Below are positions 1 through 8,318 of a stretch of 64,000 bases of DNA, one piece after another. Within the stretch, counting starts at the first letter, position 1. Every line of letters starts with the position of its first letter. The translations under genes were made by a program, and so were the position numbers. The DNA lies in the NCBI RefSeq assembly GCF_000411455.1, contig NZ_KE150457.1, positions 386,962-450,961 on the forward strand. The letters are read 5' to 3'. The notes under the pieces were generated by a model. It searched no databases and had not been told where the DNA came from. It worked only from the letters and a program-made list of their open reading frames with translations. The DNA comes from Microbacterium sp. oral taxon 186 str. F0373. GTDB taxonomy: Bacteria; Actinomycetota; Actinomycetes; Actinomycetales; Microbacteriaceae.

Positions 1-687
1 AGCAGCGCGTCCGCACCGAGCGACGGGTCGAGTGGCGACGTAGCAGGCTCCGCGGGCGGGGGCGGCGACGCCGTCGCCGCGCTGCCGGCGAGCACGCCCA
101 CGCCCACGCCCACGCCCACGCCCACGCCCACGCCCAGTACGATCCCCTCTGCGCCCCGCAGCTCGCTGCCGGTGCCGTCGGCGACGGCGAAGCCCGATTC
201 GAAACCGCAACCCGCGCCGACCCGCCGGCCTGTTACGCCTCCGACGACGGCGCCGCAGCCGACGCTCGTTCCCACCCCGACCCCGACACCCACCCCGTCA
301 CCGACTCCGACTCCGACGCCGACGCCCACCCCGACACCGACACCCACGCCGACGCCGACACCAACCCCGGAACCGACACCGACTCCGGAACCCACACCGG
401 TCCTTCCCGAGGGCTCACCCGCCTTCGGTCCGGCGAGTATCTCGACAGACGACGACCTGTTCGGCGCGCTAACGACGACGATCAACGGCGCACCCGGCAG
501 CACGGTGACGGTGAAGTTCGGCGACGTTGAGCGAGCGCGGGTCACCCTGTCCGCCGAAGGCACGGCAGAGGTCACGATCGAGGGCACCGTCCTCGACTTC
601 TGGTTCACGAAGATCTCGATTGCGTACATGGCAGGCGCCGCCGTGGGCCCGGCCACCGTTACCGACATCTGGCTCCTCGTCGGCTGA
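1..687 (+). CDS. Secreted/surface protein with Pro-Thr repeat linker (5' partial)
   Basis: The reading frame is open from the first base and ends with TGA at 685-687, so the start lies outside the window. The visible part has a Gly/Ser/Ala-rich stretch, a first run of Thr-Pro dipeptides (about bases 91-135), a basic-Pro spacer, and a second long Thr-Pro/Glu-Pro run (about bases 270-400). A compact C-terminal domain of about 95 residues follows, with alternating beta-like hydrophobics. Thr-Pro linkers of this kind are usual in actinobacterial cell-wall or secreted proteins, where they space domains across the wall. I see no LPXTG motif or C-terminal membrane segment and do not recognise the C-terminal domain. 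Function unknown. Confidence 0.6.
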   Translation, partial: SSASAPSDGSSGDVAGSAGGGGDAVAALPASTPTPTPTPTPTPTPSTIPSAPRSSLPVPSATAKPDSKPQPAPTRRPVTPPTTAPQPTLVPTPTPTPTPSPTPTPTPTPTPTPTPTPTPTPTPEPTPTPEPTPVLPEGSPAFGPASISTDDDLFGALTTTINGAPGSTVTVKFGDVERARVTLSAEGTAEVTIEGTVLDFWFTKISIAYMAGAAVGPATVTDIWLLVG

Positions 688-728
688 CGGCCAACGTGAG
701 CCACAGCCCCGCCGCGTAAACTGGCCGA

Positions 729-1151
729 ATGTCCGACCTGCCCCACGTCCGTCCCGCCGCTCCCGAGGCCCCGCGATCGGCCGACGGCGCCGCCGCGCGT
801 CCGGCGGGCGTGCGCCCCGCGCTGGATGCGGTGGATCTGCTCGCGTTTCTCTGCGAACTGTTCGCCTTCGCCACCCTCGCGGTCTGGGGCTTCACGGCCT
901 GGCCGTTCCCCTGGAACATCGTCGCCGGAATCGGCGCTCCGTTGATCGCGATCCTGCTGTGGGCGCTGTTCGTCTCGCCCCGCGCCGTCTTCGCCGTGCA
1001 CCCGTTCGTGCGGGCCCTCGTCGAGCTCCTCGTCTACGCTTCCGCGACGATCGTCTGGTGGACCAGCGGAAATGCCTGGATCGGCCTGGCGTACGCGGTC
1101 GTCGCCGTGGCCGTCGGACTGGTCTCTGGCCGACGCCGACTCGCCGCCTGA
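729..1151 (+). CDS. DUF2568 (YrdB-like) small membrane protein
   Basis: 140 residues. An Ala/Pro/Arg-rich N-terminus of about 30 residues precedes four hydrophobic segments (about residues 38-55, 62-80, 92-110, 115-132) with short loops. The pattern of aromatic and Gly residues (ELFAFATLAVWGF, FPWNI, VWWTSGN) fits the DUF2568/YrdB family of small four-helix membrane proteins, whose function is not established. It ends 13 bases before the FAD-oxidase start and is probably co-transcribed with it. The family call rests on recognition of the motifs. Confidence 0.7.
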   Translation: MSDLPHVRPAAPEAPRSADGAAARPAGVRPALDAVDLLAFLCELFAFATLAVWGFTAWPFPWNIVAGIGAPLIAILLWALFVSPRAVFAVHPFVRALVELLVYASATIVWWTSGNAWIGLAYAVVAVAVGLVSGRRRLAA

Positions 1152-1164
1152 GGCGCTCCAGATC

Positions 1165-2526
1165 ATGAGCACCGTCCTCGACCTGCTCACCGCCGAGCTC
1201 GCCGATCGCGTCGACACCGACCCCGCCGCCCTCGACGCCGCACGCGCGGACAAGTCCGGGCACGCAGCCGCCGGGTCGCCGGTCGCGATCGTGCACGCGG
1301 CATCCGTCGCCGACGTCCAGGCGACCATGCGCATCGCGTCCGCGACGGGCACGCCCGTCGTGATCCGCGGCGCGGGCACGGGGCTGGCGGGCGGCGCGAA
1401 CGCCGGTGCCGGCGAGATCGTGCTGTCGATGCGCGGAATGGACCGCATCCTGGAGGTGCGGGCCGATGACCTGCTGGCGGTTGTCGAGCCTGGCATCCTC
1501 AACGCCGACCTCAACGACGCCCTCGTCGCGCACGGGCTGTGGTGGGCGCCCGACCCTGCCAGTCGCGCCATCTCGACGGTCGGCGGCAACATCGCGACGG
1601 GCGCCGGCGGCCTGCTGTGTGCGAAGTACGGTGTCGTCCGCGACGCCGTCCTCGGGGTCGACCTCGTGCTCGCCGACGGCCGGCTGCTGCGCCCCGGACA
1701 CCGCAGCGTCAAAGGCGTGACCGGCCTCGATCTGACGTCTCTCGTCATCGGTTCGGAGGGCACGCTCGGCGTCGTCGTCGGCGCAACGCTGAAGCTGCGG
1801 CGCCTCGTCCCTGGACGGGCACGCACCCTCACGGCCCTCTTCCCCGACGTTCGCGCCGGCGCCGCCGCAGCGGCCGCCGTGACCGCGTCGGGCGCCCAGC
1901 CCGCGATCATGGAGCTGATGGATGCCGCGTGCCTCGCGGCCGTGCACCGCCTTCTCGACCTGCCCGCTCCCCCGCCCGGCGCCGCGCAGCTGACCGTGCA
2001 GACCGACGGCCCGTCGGCATCCGTCGACGCCGAGGCGATCGGCGCGGTCCTCGAGGCGGCCGGAGGCGCCGTGCGCGCGGCGCGCGACGACGCCGAGGCC
2101 GAGCTGCTGTGGACCATCCGCCGCTCGATGCATCCGGCCATGGAAGCGATGGGCACGACCCTGATCGAGGACGTGTCGGTTCCCCGCAGCGCCCTGCCCA
2201 CGATGTTCGACGAGATCGCGCGCATCGAGCGCGCCTACGACCTCGTGATCCCGACCGTCTGCCACGCGGGCGACGGCAACCTGCACCCCAACTTCGTCTT
2301 CGACGGCGATGAGGTGCCCGAGATCGTGTGGCGCGCCGCCGACGAGCTGTTCCGCTCGGCGCTGCGCCTCGGCGGCACCCTCACCGGCGAGCACGGGGTG
2401 GGCGTACTCAAGCGCCGCTGGCTTGTCGACGAGCTCGGCGAGGATCAGTGGCAGCTGCAGCGCGAGATTACCCGGGTCTTCGACCCCCTCGGCATCCTCA
2501 ATCCGGGCAAGGTCTTCACCGACTGA
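1165..2526 (+). CDS. FAD-linked oxidase, GlcD / D-lactate dehydrogenase type
   Basis: 453 residues from ATG 1165; the frame extends further upstream, but that part overlaps the previous gene in unlike sequence. The N-terminal FAD-binding (PCMH-type) domain carries the GAGTGLAGGANA nucleotide-binding loop and SVKGVTGLDL. The C-terminal FAD-oxidase domain has HAGDGNLHP and the GEHGVG signature, both typical of GlcD and of D-lactate or D-2-hydroxyacid dehydrogenases. The enzyme should oxidise a 2-hydroxy acid such as glycolate or D-lactate to the keto acid, passing electrons to a membrane acceptor. No GlcE/GlcF partner genes are next to it, so the substrate cannot be fixed from context. Confidence 0.85.
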   Translation: MSTVLDLLTAELADRVDTDPAALDAARADKSGHAAAGSPVAIVHAASVADVQATMRIASATGTPVVIRGAGTGLAGGANAGAGEIVLSMRGMDRILEVRADDLLAVVEPGILNADLNDALVAHGLWWAPDPASRAISTVGGNIATGAGGLLCAKYGVVRDAVLGVDLVLADGRLLRPGHRSVKGVTGLDLTSLVIGSEGTLGVVVGATLKLRRLVPGRARTLTALFPDVRAGAAAAAAVTASGAQPAIMELMDAACLAAVHRLLDLPAPPPGAAQLTVQTDGPSASVDAEAIGAVLEAAGGAVRAARDDAEAELLWTIRRSMHPAMEAMGTTLIEDVSVPRSALPTMFDEIARIERAYDLVIPTVCHAGDGNLHPNFVFDGDEVPEIVWRAADELFRSALRLGGTLTGEHGVGVLKRRWLVDELGEDQWQLQREITRVFDPLGILNPGKVFTD

Positions 2527-2536
2527 GTTGGAGCGC

Positions 2537-3172
2537 TCAGACGGCCGGCGGGTAGATCTGCGGGCTCGGAGCGGCCTGTCCGCGCGCGCCGAGCACCATG
2601 GCGAGGATTCCCAGCGCCAGCGGCACGGTGAGGATCACGAGGGATCCGAGCGCGAACAGCCACAGGAGCCCCTGCGGGTCCTGACCCGACGCCCCGACGA
2701 GCACGATCTGGGGCAGCGCCGAGGTGGCGACGATCACCGCGAGCCCCCAAGCGGGCGCCCACTGCCACGGTCGCGGCACGACGGCGGCGCGCCCGATCGC
2801 GACGACAGCGACCAGCGCCGCGGCGGCGGTGACGGCCAGCTGCGCGAACGACACGATCTGAAGGAGCGAGATGTCCTGCTCGGTCGCCAGGGCCGACAGC
2901 GCCAGCTCGACGATCGGCGGGAGGACCGCGAGCACGAGCAGCGCCGCCATTCCCGAAGGACGCCGTGCGACGATCGATCCCTGCCCGCGCAGCCCGAAGG
3001 CGAAGACGAGGAGGGATGCCGCGAACAGCACCGCCGTCACGATCGCGACGCCCGAGCCGAAGCCTCCCGGCGCCACCGCCCGCACCGCCGTCGGCACCAC
3101 CGCACTGGCGGCGAGCAGCGCGCCGCCCCAGATCCATGCGGGCACGGGCTTTCGGACCTCGGCATCCGTCAT
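2537..3172 (-). CDS. Hypothetical multi-pass membrane protein
   Basis: 211 residues when started at the ATG whose first base is 3172 (MTDAEVRKP); longer in-frame starts overlap the promoter side of nagB's 3' region and look unlike protein. About six hydrophobic segments alternate with short basic loops, and one loop contains RRPSGM. It is convergent with the FAD oxidase, only 10 bases away. I do not recognise the family. A general integral membrane protein is all that the sequence supports. Confidence 0.6.
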   Translation of the reverse strand: MTDAEVRKPVPAWIWGGALLAASAVVPTAVRAVAPGGFGSGVAIVTAVLFAASLLVFAFGLRGQGSIVARRPSGMAALLVLAVLPPIVELALSALATEQDISLLQIVSFAQLAVTAAAALVAVVAIGRAAVVPRPWQWAPAWGLAVIVATSALPQIVLVGASGQDPQGLLWLFALGSLVILTVPLALGILAMVLGARGQAAPSPQIYPPAV

Positions 3173-3255
3173 GGCCCCGACCCTACCGCGGCTCATCCGT
3201 CCCGTCATGCCGCTTTCGCCGACGCGAACCGGCGAGAGGGGACGGATGAGCGCCG

Positions 3256-4035
3256 TCAGAGACCCTGCCAAGCCGGCTTGTTCGCGTAGGCGTACCGGTA
3301 GTAGTCGGCGTGCTCCAGGTGGGATGCCGCGGCCTCGTCCACCACGACGGTCACGTGCGGGTGCAGCTGGATCGCCGAACCCGGCAGCGACGAGGTCACG
3401 GGGCCCTCGACGGCTCCCGCGACGGCCGCAGCCTTGCCCTCGCCGAAGGCGAGGAGGAACAGGTGACGCGCCGACAGGATCGTGCCGAGCCCCTGCGTGA
3501 TGCAGTGCATCGGCACCTCGTCGATCGTGTCGAAGAAGCGGGCGTTGTCGCGTCGCGTCTGCTCGATGAGCGTCTTCACGCGCGTCCGCGATGCGAACGA
3601 GGAGCCGGGCTCGTTGAAGCCGATGTGACCGGAGGTGCCGATCCCGAGGATCTGCAGGTCGATGCCGCCCGCGTCGGCGATGGCCCGCTCGTAGTCCTCT
3701 CCGGCGTGCGCGATGCTCGCCAGATCGCCGTTGGGTGTGTGGATGCGCTCGGGATCGAGACCGAGCGGTTCGACCACCTCCGTCGTGATGACGGAGCGGT
3801 AGCTCTGCGGATGCCGCGGATCGATGCCCACGTACTCGTCCAGCGCGAACCCGCGCACTCGCGACACGTCGATGCCGGCGAGCCGAGGCCGCAGCGCCTC
3901 GTAGACGGGGAGCGGGGTCGACCCGGTCGCCAGCCCCAGCACCACGTCCGGGCGGGTCGAGATGAGGCGGACGATCTCGTCGGCGACGAGGGCCCCCGCA
4001 TCCGCGGGCGAGGGAACGATGACGACTTCAGCCAT
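3256..4035 (-). CDS. nagB: Glucosamine-6-phosphate deaminase
   Basis: 259 residues, normal family length. NagB converts glucosamine-6-phosphate to fructose-6-phosphate plus ammonia in the cytoplasm. The sequence shows the sugar-phosphate loop LATGSTP near the N-terminus, LDEYVG with the catalytic Asp, and the SGHIGFNEPGS stretch containing the active-site His and Glu. It is the last gene of the amino-sugar operon. Its start overlaps the 3' end of the ROK kinase by 8 bases, indicating translational coupling. No nagA is present nearby, so N-acetylglucosamine-6-phosphate deacetylase must be encoded elsewhere if GlcNAc is the substrate. Confidence 0.95.
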   Translation of the reverse strand: MAEVVIVPSPADAGALVADEIVRLISTRPDVVLGLATGSTPLPVYEALRPRLAGIDVSRVRGFALDEYVGIDPRHPQSYRSVITTEVVEPLGLDPERIHTPNGDLASIAHAGEDYERAIADAGGIDLQILGIGTSGHIGFNEPGSSFASRTRVKTLIEQTRRDNARFFDTIDEVPMHCITQGLGTILSARHLFLLAFGEGKAAAVAGAVEGPVTSSLPGSAIQLHPHVTVVVDEAAASHLEHADYYRYAYANKPAWQGL

Positions 4036-4984
4036 GGAAAACAGCCTCCTGCTCGGATTCGGCGCCGAGGATGGCGGCGCCCAGTGCGGCCGCGGGCGAT
4101 CCCGGCGACAGCAGATCGACGCGCTCGCTGAGCCGCAGCGACCGCAGGAACGGGGATGCCGCGGCGCTGGTGTCCAGTTCGGCGAGCACGGGCCTCAGCA
4201 TACGGTCGCCGAGCGCCGTGACGCCTCCCCCCAGCACGACGGCGTCGACATCGGTGGACAGCACGATCACGCGGATCGCCGACGCGACGCCGTATGCGAG
4301 CCCTCGGCGCAGCTGCACGGCGAGCGGGTCGCCGGCGTCGGCGGCGTCGAACACGTCGCGCACGGGCAGCGCCGCGGGCCGGCCCCATCGCTCTGCGACG
4401 GCGGCTCCCCCGCTGAAGGCCTCGATGCAGCCGCGCTGCCCGCAGCGGCAGAGGGGTCCCGTCGGATCGACGGAGATGTGTCCGACCTCCCCCGCGGCTC
4501 CGTGGACGCCCCGCCAGAGTCGACCGCCGTGCACGAACCCGGCAGCGATACCGGTGCCGAGATTGAGGTACGCCATCGACGGCAACGTGTCCGCACCGCG
4601 CAGCACCGAGGCGCCGACGGCAGCGGCCTTGACGTCGTTCTCGGCGCGCACCGGGATGCCCAGGCGCGGCCCCAGCGCGAGCGCCAGATCGAGCTCGTCG
4701 ATTCCGAGGTTGACCGCATGGGTGACCACCGCGCCTCCCGACGCGACCTGACCCGGCATCCCGACGCCGAGCGAGGTGAAGGCCGCAGGGGGCATGTCGA
4801 CGGCGGCAGCCAGCTCGTCCACCGCGTCGAGGATCGTCGTGATCACGGCATCCGCGCCCCACCCGGTCGCCCGGCGCACACGAGCGAGGATCCGCTGATC
4901 CGCCGCGTCGCCGCCGCGCGGGTCGGATGGTGCGACGACCACGGCGTCGGTCTTTGTGCCCCCGACGTCGAATCCGAGTCGCAT
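4028..4984 (-). CDS. ROK-family sugar kinase
   Basis: 318 residues. The N-terminal phosphate-binding motif DVGGTKTDAV and the ROK zinc motif CRCGQRGCIEAFSGG are both present, together with the E(V)GH signature. There is no N-terminal helix-turn-helix, so this is an enzyme and not a repressor. The position between the permease (1-base TGATG overlap) and nagB (8-base overlap) suggests it phosphorylates the imported amino sugar, probably N-acetylglucosamine or glucosamine, to feed NagB. The substrate is inferred from context; other ROK kinases act on glucose or fructose. Confidence 0.85.
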   Translation of the reverse strand: MRLGFDVGGTKTDAVVVAPSDPRGGDAADQRILARVRRATGWGADAVITTILDAVDELAAAVDMPPAAFTSLGVGMPGQVASGGAVVTHAVNLGIDELDLALALGPRLGIPVRAENDVKAAAVGASVLRGADTLPSMAYLNLGTGIAAGFVHGGRLWRGVHGAAGEVGHISVDPTGPLCRCGQRGCIEAFSGGAAVAERWGRPAALPVRDVFDAADAGDPLAVQLRRGLAYGVASAIRVIVLSTDVDAVVLGGGVTALGDRMLRPVLAELDTSAAASPFLRSLRLSERVDLLSPGSPAAALGAAILGAESEQEAVFHG

Positions 4985-5823
4985 CAGCCCTTCACCGCTC
5001 CCGACACGAGACCGCTGGTCATCTTGCCCTGCACGATGAGGAAGAAGATGATCACCGGAATGGCCATGAGGGTCGAGCCGGCCATGACGACGGCCCAGTC
5101 GGTCGCCTTCGTCGCCTGGACGAAGCTGCGCAGCCAGATGGGGAGTGTCTGCGCCTCGGGGCGGGTCATGATCACGAGGGCGAAGATGAACTCGTTCCAC
5201 GCCTGGATGAACGCGAAGATCCCGGTGGCGACCAGTCCCGGCGCGAGCAGCGGGAAGGTCACGCGCCAGAAGGCCTGTCCCCGGCTGCACCCGTCGATCA
5301 TCGCCGCCTCCTCGAGGTCGGCGGGGATGCCGTTCACGAACCCGCGCAGGGTCCAGATCGTGAAAGGCAGCACCACGGCGATGTAGACCGCCGACAGACC
5401 GATCACGGTGTTCAGCAGGTGCCACCCGTCGAGCACCCGGAAGGTCGAGATGATCATCGCCTCGGCGGGGATCATCTGGATCACGAGGATCGCGACGATG
5501 AAACTCTTGCGGGAACGGAAGCGGTAGCGCGAGACCGCGATCGCGGCGAGGAAGGCGAAGACCAGAGCCGCGGCGACGGTGAGCACGGTGACGGCGAGCG
5601 AGACCCACAGCGCCGGGACGAACCCGCCGTCCCACGCCGCGCGGAAGCTCTGCAGGGTGAACTGGTCGGGCCAGAAGTGCGGCGTTTCGCTCTTGACGGC
5701 CGAGCCGGGCAGGAAGGCGGTGTTGACCATCCAGTACACCGGGAAGACCGAGCAGACGAACACGACGACGGCGGCGAGGTTGAGGAGCACGCGCCCGGTG
5801 GCGCGTGTCGTGCGGGCGCTCAT
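4984..5823 (-). CDS. Carbohydrate ABC transporter permease, MalG-like
   Basis: 279 residues with six predicted membrane segments. The cytoplasmic EAA loop is clear (DLEEAAMIDGCSRGQAFWRVTFPLLAPG) and contacts the ATPase in this family. It is the second permease of the amino-sugar importer; its ATG overlaps the stop of the first permease by one base. No ATPase gene is present in the operon, so a shared ATPase such as an MsiK-type protein is probably used, as is usual for actinobacterial sugar importers. Confidence 0.9.
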   Translation of the reverse strand: MSARTTRATGRVLLNLAAVVVFVCSVFPVYWMVNTAFLPGSAVKSETPHFWPDQFTLQSFRAAWDGGFVPALWVSLAVTVLTVAAALVFAFLAAIAVSRYRFRSRKSFIVAILVIQMIPAEAMIISTFRVLDGWHLLNTVIGLSAVYIAVVLPFTIWTLRGFVNGIPADLEEAAMIDGCSRGQAFWRVTFPLLAPGLVATGIFAFIQAWNEFIFALVIMTRPEAQTLPIWLRSFVQATKATDWAVVMAGSTLMAIPVIIFFLIVQGKMTSGLVSGAVKG

Positions 5824-6749
5824 CAGTCGTCCTCCGAGGTCAGCATGGTGCGGATGTAGGAGGCGGAGATGGCGAGCAGCACGATGACGAGGATCACCGA
5901 GATCGCCCCTCCCGAACCGAGATCGCCGGTGGCCATCGAGACGCTGTAGATGTAGACGCCGATGGTGTTGGTGTCGGCGCGGATGCCGCCCACCGTCTGC
6001 AGCGCATAGATCTGTGCGAACACGCGCAGGTCCCAGATCACCTGCAGGATGAGCAGCACGACGAGGATCGAGCGGATGTAGGGCACGACGATGAAGCGGA
6101 ACCGCTGCCACGCGCCCGATCCGTCGAGGGATGCCGCTTCCAGCACCTCGTCGGGCACCTGCGAGAGTCCGGCGTAGGTGGAGAACGCGACGAACGGGAT
6201 CGCGCCCCACGTGATGATGATCGCCGCGACACCGAAGAAACTCAGGGGGTCGGACAGCCAGCTGTGTCCGATCCAGTTCTGCCCGGTGATCCGCGTCAGC
6301 GCGTAGTTGACGAGGCCGTAGGACGTGTCGAAGATCCAGCCCCACACGATGGTGCCGGTGAGCGCGGGCATCGCCCAGGCCAGCAGCAGCCCCACCGAGA
6401 CGACGGTGCGCATCACGCGGCCGAGCGCGGTCATCATCAGCGCGATCGCGACCCCGAGCACCATGGTGGCGGCGGCACAGACCACCATCAGACCGAAGCT
6501 GCGGGCCAGCACGACCCAGAACTCGGCGTCGGTCAGGACACGCACGTAGTTGTCGAACCAGACGAAGGTGGGCGGCTTGCCGAAGATCTGCTCGCGCCCG
6601 TACTTCTGGAACGACATGACGATCAGCTGCACCAGAGGCCAGCCGATGAAGATCAGCAGCATCGTCAGGGCGGGAAGCAGCAGGACCAGCGGCGTGCGGT
6701 CCCGCCGCCGCCGACGCGGCGATGCTGCGGGCGCGTGAGTGGCGGTCAT
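5823..6749 (-). CDS. Carbohydrate ABC transporter permease, MalF-like
   Basis: 308 residues. A basic, Arg-rich cytoplasmic N-terminus is followed by about six membrane segments and the EAA loop (EVLEAASLDGSGAWQRFRFIVVPYIR). It pairs with the MalG-like permease directly downstream. It is separated from the binding-protein gene by 233 bases that hold a 17-bp triplication, a long hairpin and a 16-bp tandem array. This may let the binding protein be made in excess over the membrane components. Confidence 0.9.
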   Translation of the reverse strand: MTATHAPAASPRRRRRDRTPLVLLLPALTMLLIFIGWPLVQLIVMSFQKYGREQIFGKPPTFVWFDNYVRVLTDAEFWVVLARSFGLMVVCAAATMVLGVAIALMMTALGRVMRTVVSVGLLLAWAMPALTGTIVWGWIFDTSYGLVNYALTRITGQNWIGHSWLSDPLSFFGVAAIIITWGAIPFVAFSTYAGLSQVPDEVLEAASLDGSGAWQRFRFIVVPYIRSILVVLLILQVIWDLRVFAQIYALQTVGGIRADTNTIGVYIYSVSMATGDLGSGGAISVILVIVLLAISASYIRTMLTSEDD

Positions 6750-6760
6750 GCCGGCCGTCC

Positions 6761-6811
6761 TTTCGTGTGTGTCGGGGTTTCGTGTGTGTCGGGGTTTCGT
6801 GTGTGTCGGGG
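6761..6811. repeat. Three perfect copies of a 17-bp tandem repeat
   Basis: The unit TTTCGTGTGTGTCGGGG occurs at 6761-6777, 6778-6794 and 6795-6811 with no differences. It lies directly upstream of the first permease start, within the operon. Perfect identity suggests recent slippage. Confidence 0.9.
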
Positions 6812-6815
6812 CGTC

Positions 6816-6895
6816 TCGACTCGCCGCGCTCGCTCAACGACCGGTGGGCGAGATAGCCCTCCCGGTCGTTGAGCGAGGAGCGCAGCGACGAGTCG
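6816..6895. repeat. Long imperfect inverted repeat between binding-protein and permease genes
   Basis: The left arm (about 6816-6844) reads CGACTCG...CTCGCTCAACGACCGG. The right arm (about 6862-6895) reads CCGGTCGTTGAGCGAG...CGACGAGTCG. The loop is about 17 bases. The arm core GGTCGTTGAGCGAG resembles a sequence I recall as common between genes in Microbacteriaceae. In the operon transcript it would form a very stable hairpin after the binding-protein gene. It could protect the upstream message or partly terminate transcription. Confidence 0.8.
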
Positions 6896-6973
6896 ACACG
6901 CAGACGAGTCGACACGCAGACGAGTCGACACGCAGACGAGTCGAAACGCAGACGAGTCGAAACGCAGACGAGT
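6888..6973. repeat. 16-bp tandem array, five copies plus a partial one
   Basis: The unit ACGAGTCGACACGCAG occurs at 6888, 6904 and 6920. Two copies at 6936 and 6952 carry one change (ACACG to AAACG), and a truncated sixth copy starts at 6968. The array ends ten bases before the stop codon of the binding-protein gene. Units abut each other without spacers, so this is not a CRISPR array. Confidence 0.9.
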
Positions 6974-6982
6974 CGAGCGGGC

Positions 6983-8260
6983 TCAGCCGTTGAGGATGGA
7001 GTCGATCCGCTCGTCGAGAGCCGTGGCGAGCGTCTTGACGTCACCGCCGGCCGCGACCTGGACGAAGAAGTCCTGCAGCAGGCCCTTCGCCTCCACGTCC
7101 GCCCACTTCGGCGAGGCCGGCGTCAGCTTCGCGTTGGCCGCGGCATCCGAGATGATCTTCGCGAGTTCCGGAGTCGCCGCGGCGACCTGGCTGCCGAGCG
7201 ACTTCTTGGCCGGCACGAGACCGGCCTTGGCCAGCAGCGTCTGGTAGTCGTCGCTGAGCATGATCTCCAGCGCGCTCTTGGCCAGCTCGGGGTGTGCGGA
7301 CTTCGCGGCGATGCCGATGTTCGACCCGCCCGCGAAGACCTGCGCGGCGCCTCCGTTCTTGCCCGGCAGCGCGTAGTAGCCCACCGTCTTGGTCAGGGCG
7401 GTGTCGGCCTTGTTCTCATCGGCGACGATCGACCAGTACGCCCAGCTGGGCGCCGAAAGGGTGGCTGCCTTCTCGGTGCGGAACGGAACCCAGGCCTCGG
7501 TCTCATCGCCGTCCTTCGGAGCGAGCGAGGCCGTGGTCATCAGCTGCTGCACCTGCTCGATGCCCTTGACCGCGGCGTCGCTGGACATCTGCGCCTCCCA
7601 CTTGCCGTCCTTCTGCACCGCGATCTCGCCGCCGTTCTCCCAGATGAAGGGCAGCGCGTTGTACCAGTCCTTGCCCGGGAAGTAGACGCCCGAGACGCCG
7701 GGCAGCGCCTGCGCGAGCTTCTCACCGTTGGCGACGTACTGATCGAGAGTCGTCGGCACCTGGACGCCGGCGGTGGCGTACTGGGCCGTGTTGTAAAACA
7801 CGATGCGCGCACCGGAGTAGTACGGCGCGGCATACAGCTTGCCGTCCCACGAACCCGCCTCCACGAAGCCGGGCAGCAGGTCGTCGCCGCCGATGGTGCC
7901 CTTGATGTCGGAGATGTCCAGCAGTGCTCCGCTGGAGGTGAACGCGGGCGACTGGGTGTTGCCCATCTCGACGATGTCGGGCGTGTCGTTGGAAGACAGG
8001 CTCGTGGTGAGCTTGTCGACCAGGCCCGTCCACTGCTGCTCCTCGATGACGAGCGTCGAGCCCGGATTCTGGGCTTCGAAGGTCTTCACGAGATAGTCGC
8101 GGGCATCCTGCGGCGTGTCGGTGCCGTTCAACCACACGCGCAGCTGGGCCGGCGCCGGAGTGCCGGAGGCGTCGTTGCCGCCCGAGTCTCCGGCCGCGCA
8201 GCCGGCGAGAACGACAGCCGAAACGCCGAGGAGCGCGAAGGCGCCGAGCTTCTTGTTCAT
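6983..8260 (-). CDS. Sugar ABC transporter substrate-binding lipoprotein
   Basis: 425 residues. A signal peptide ends in the lipobox LAGC, so the mature protein is anchored to the membrane by a lipidated Cys at about residue 21, followed by a Gly/Ser/Asp linker. The rest has the two-lobe family 1 solute-binding fold (RVWLNGTD, NGGEIAVQKDG, FAGGSNIGIA). It delivers the sugar to the two downstream permeases. Neighbouring ROK kinase and nagB point to an amino sugar or chitobiose-like oligosaccharide; the exact ligand cannot be read from sequence. Confidence 0.9.
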   Translation of the reverse strand: MNKKLGAFALLGVSAVVLAGCAAGDSGGNDASGTPAPAQLRVWLNGTDTPQDARDYLVKTFEAQNPGSTLVIEEQQWTGLVDKLTTSLSSNDTPDIVEMGNTQSPAFTSSGALLDISDIKGTIGGDDLLPGFVEAGSWDGKLYAAPYYSGARIVFYNTAQYATAGVQVPTTLDQYVANGEKLAQALPGVSGVYFPGKDWYNALPFIWENGGEIAVQKDGKWEAQMSSDAAVKGIEQVQQLMTTASLAPKDGDETEAWVPFRTEKAATLSAPSWAYWSIVADENKADTALTKTVGYYALPGKNGGAAQVFAGGSNIGIAAKSAHPELAKSALEIMLSDDYQTLLAKAGLVPAKKSLGSQVAAATPELAKIISDAAANAKLTPASPKWADVEAKGLLQDFFVQVAAGGDVKTLATALDERIDSILNG

Positions 8261-8318
8261 GGTGTCTTCCTTTGTCTCTCTTGGTGGTGTCGGGGCGCTG
8301 TGCCCCGCAGTGATGGGG

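Noticed and set aside
892..2394. 500-codon minus-strand open frame opposite the FAD oxidase
   Set aside because: Low-complexity Arg/Gly/Asp composition with no domain, exactly antisense to a gene with clear motifs; a GC-rich shadow.
6888..6973. Tandem 16-bp units considered as a CRISPR array
   Set aside because: Units abut directly with no spacers and no cas genes nearby.
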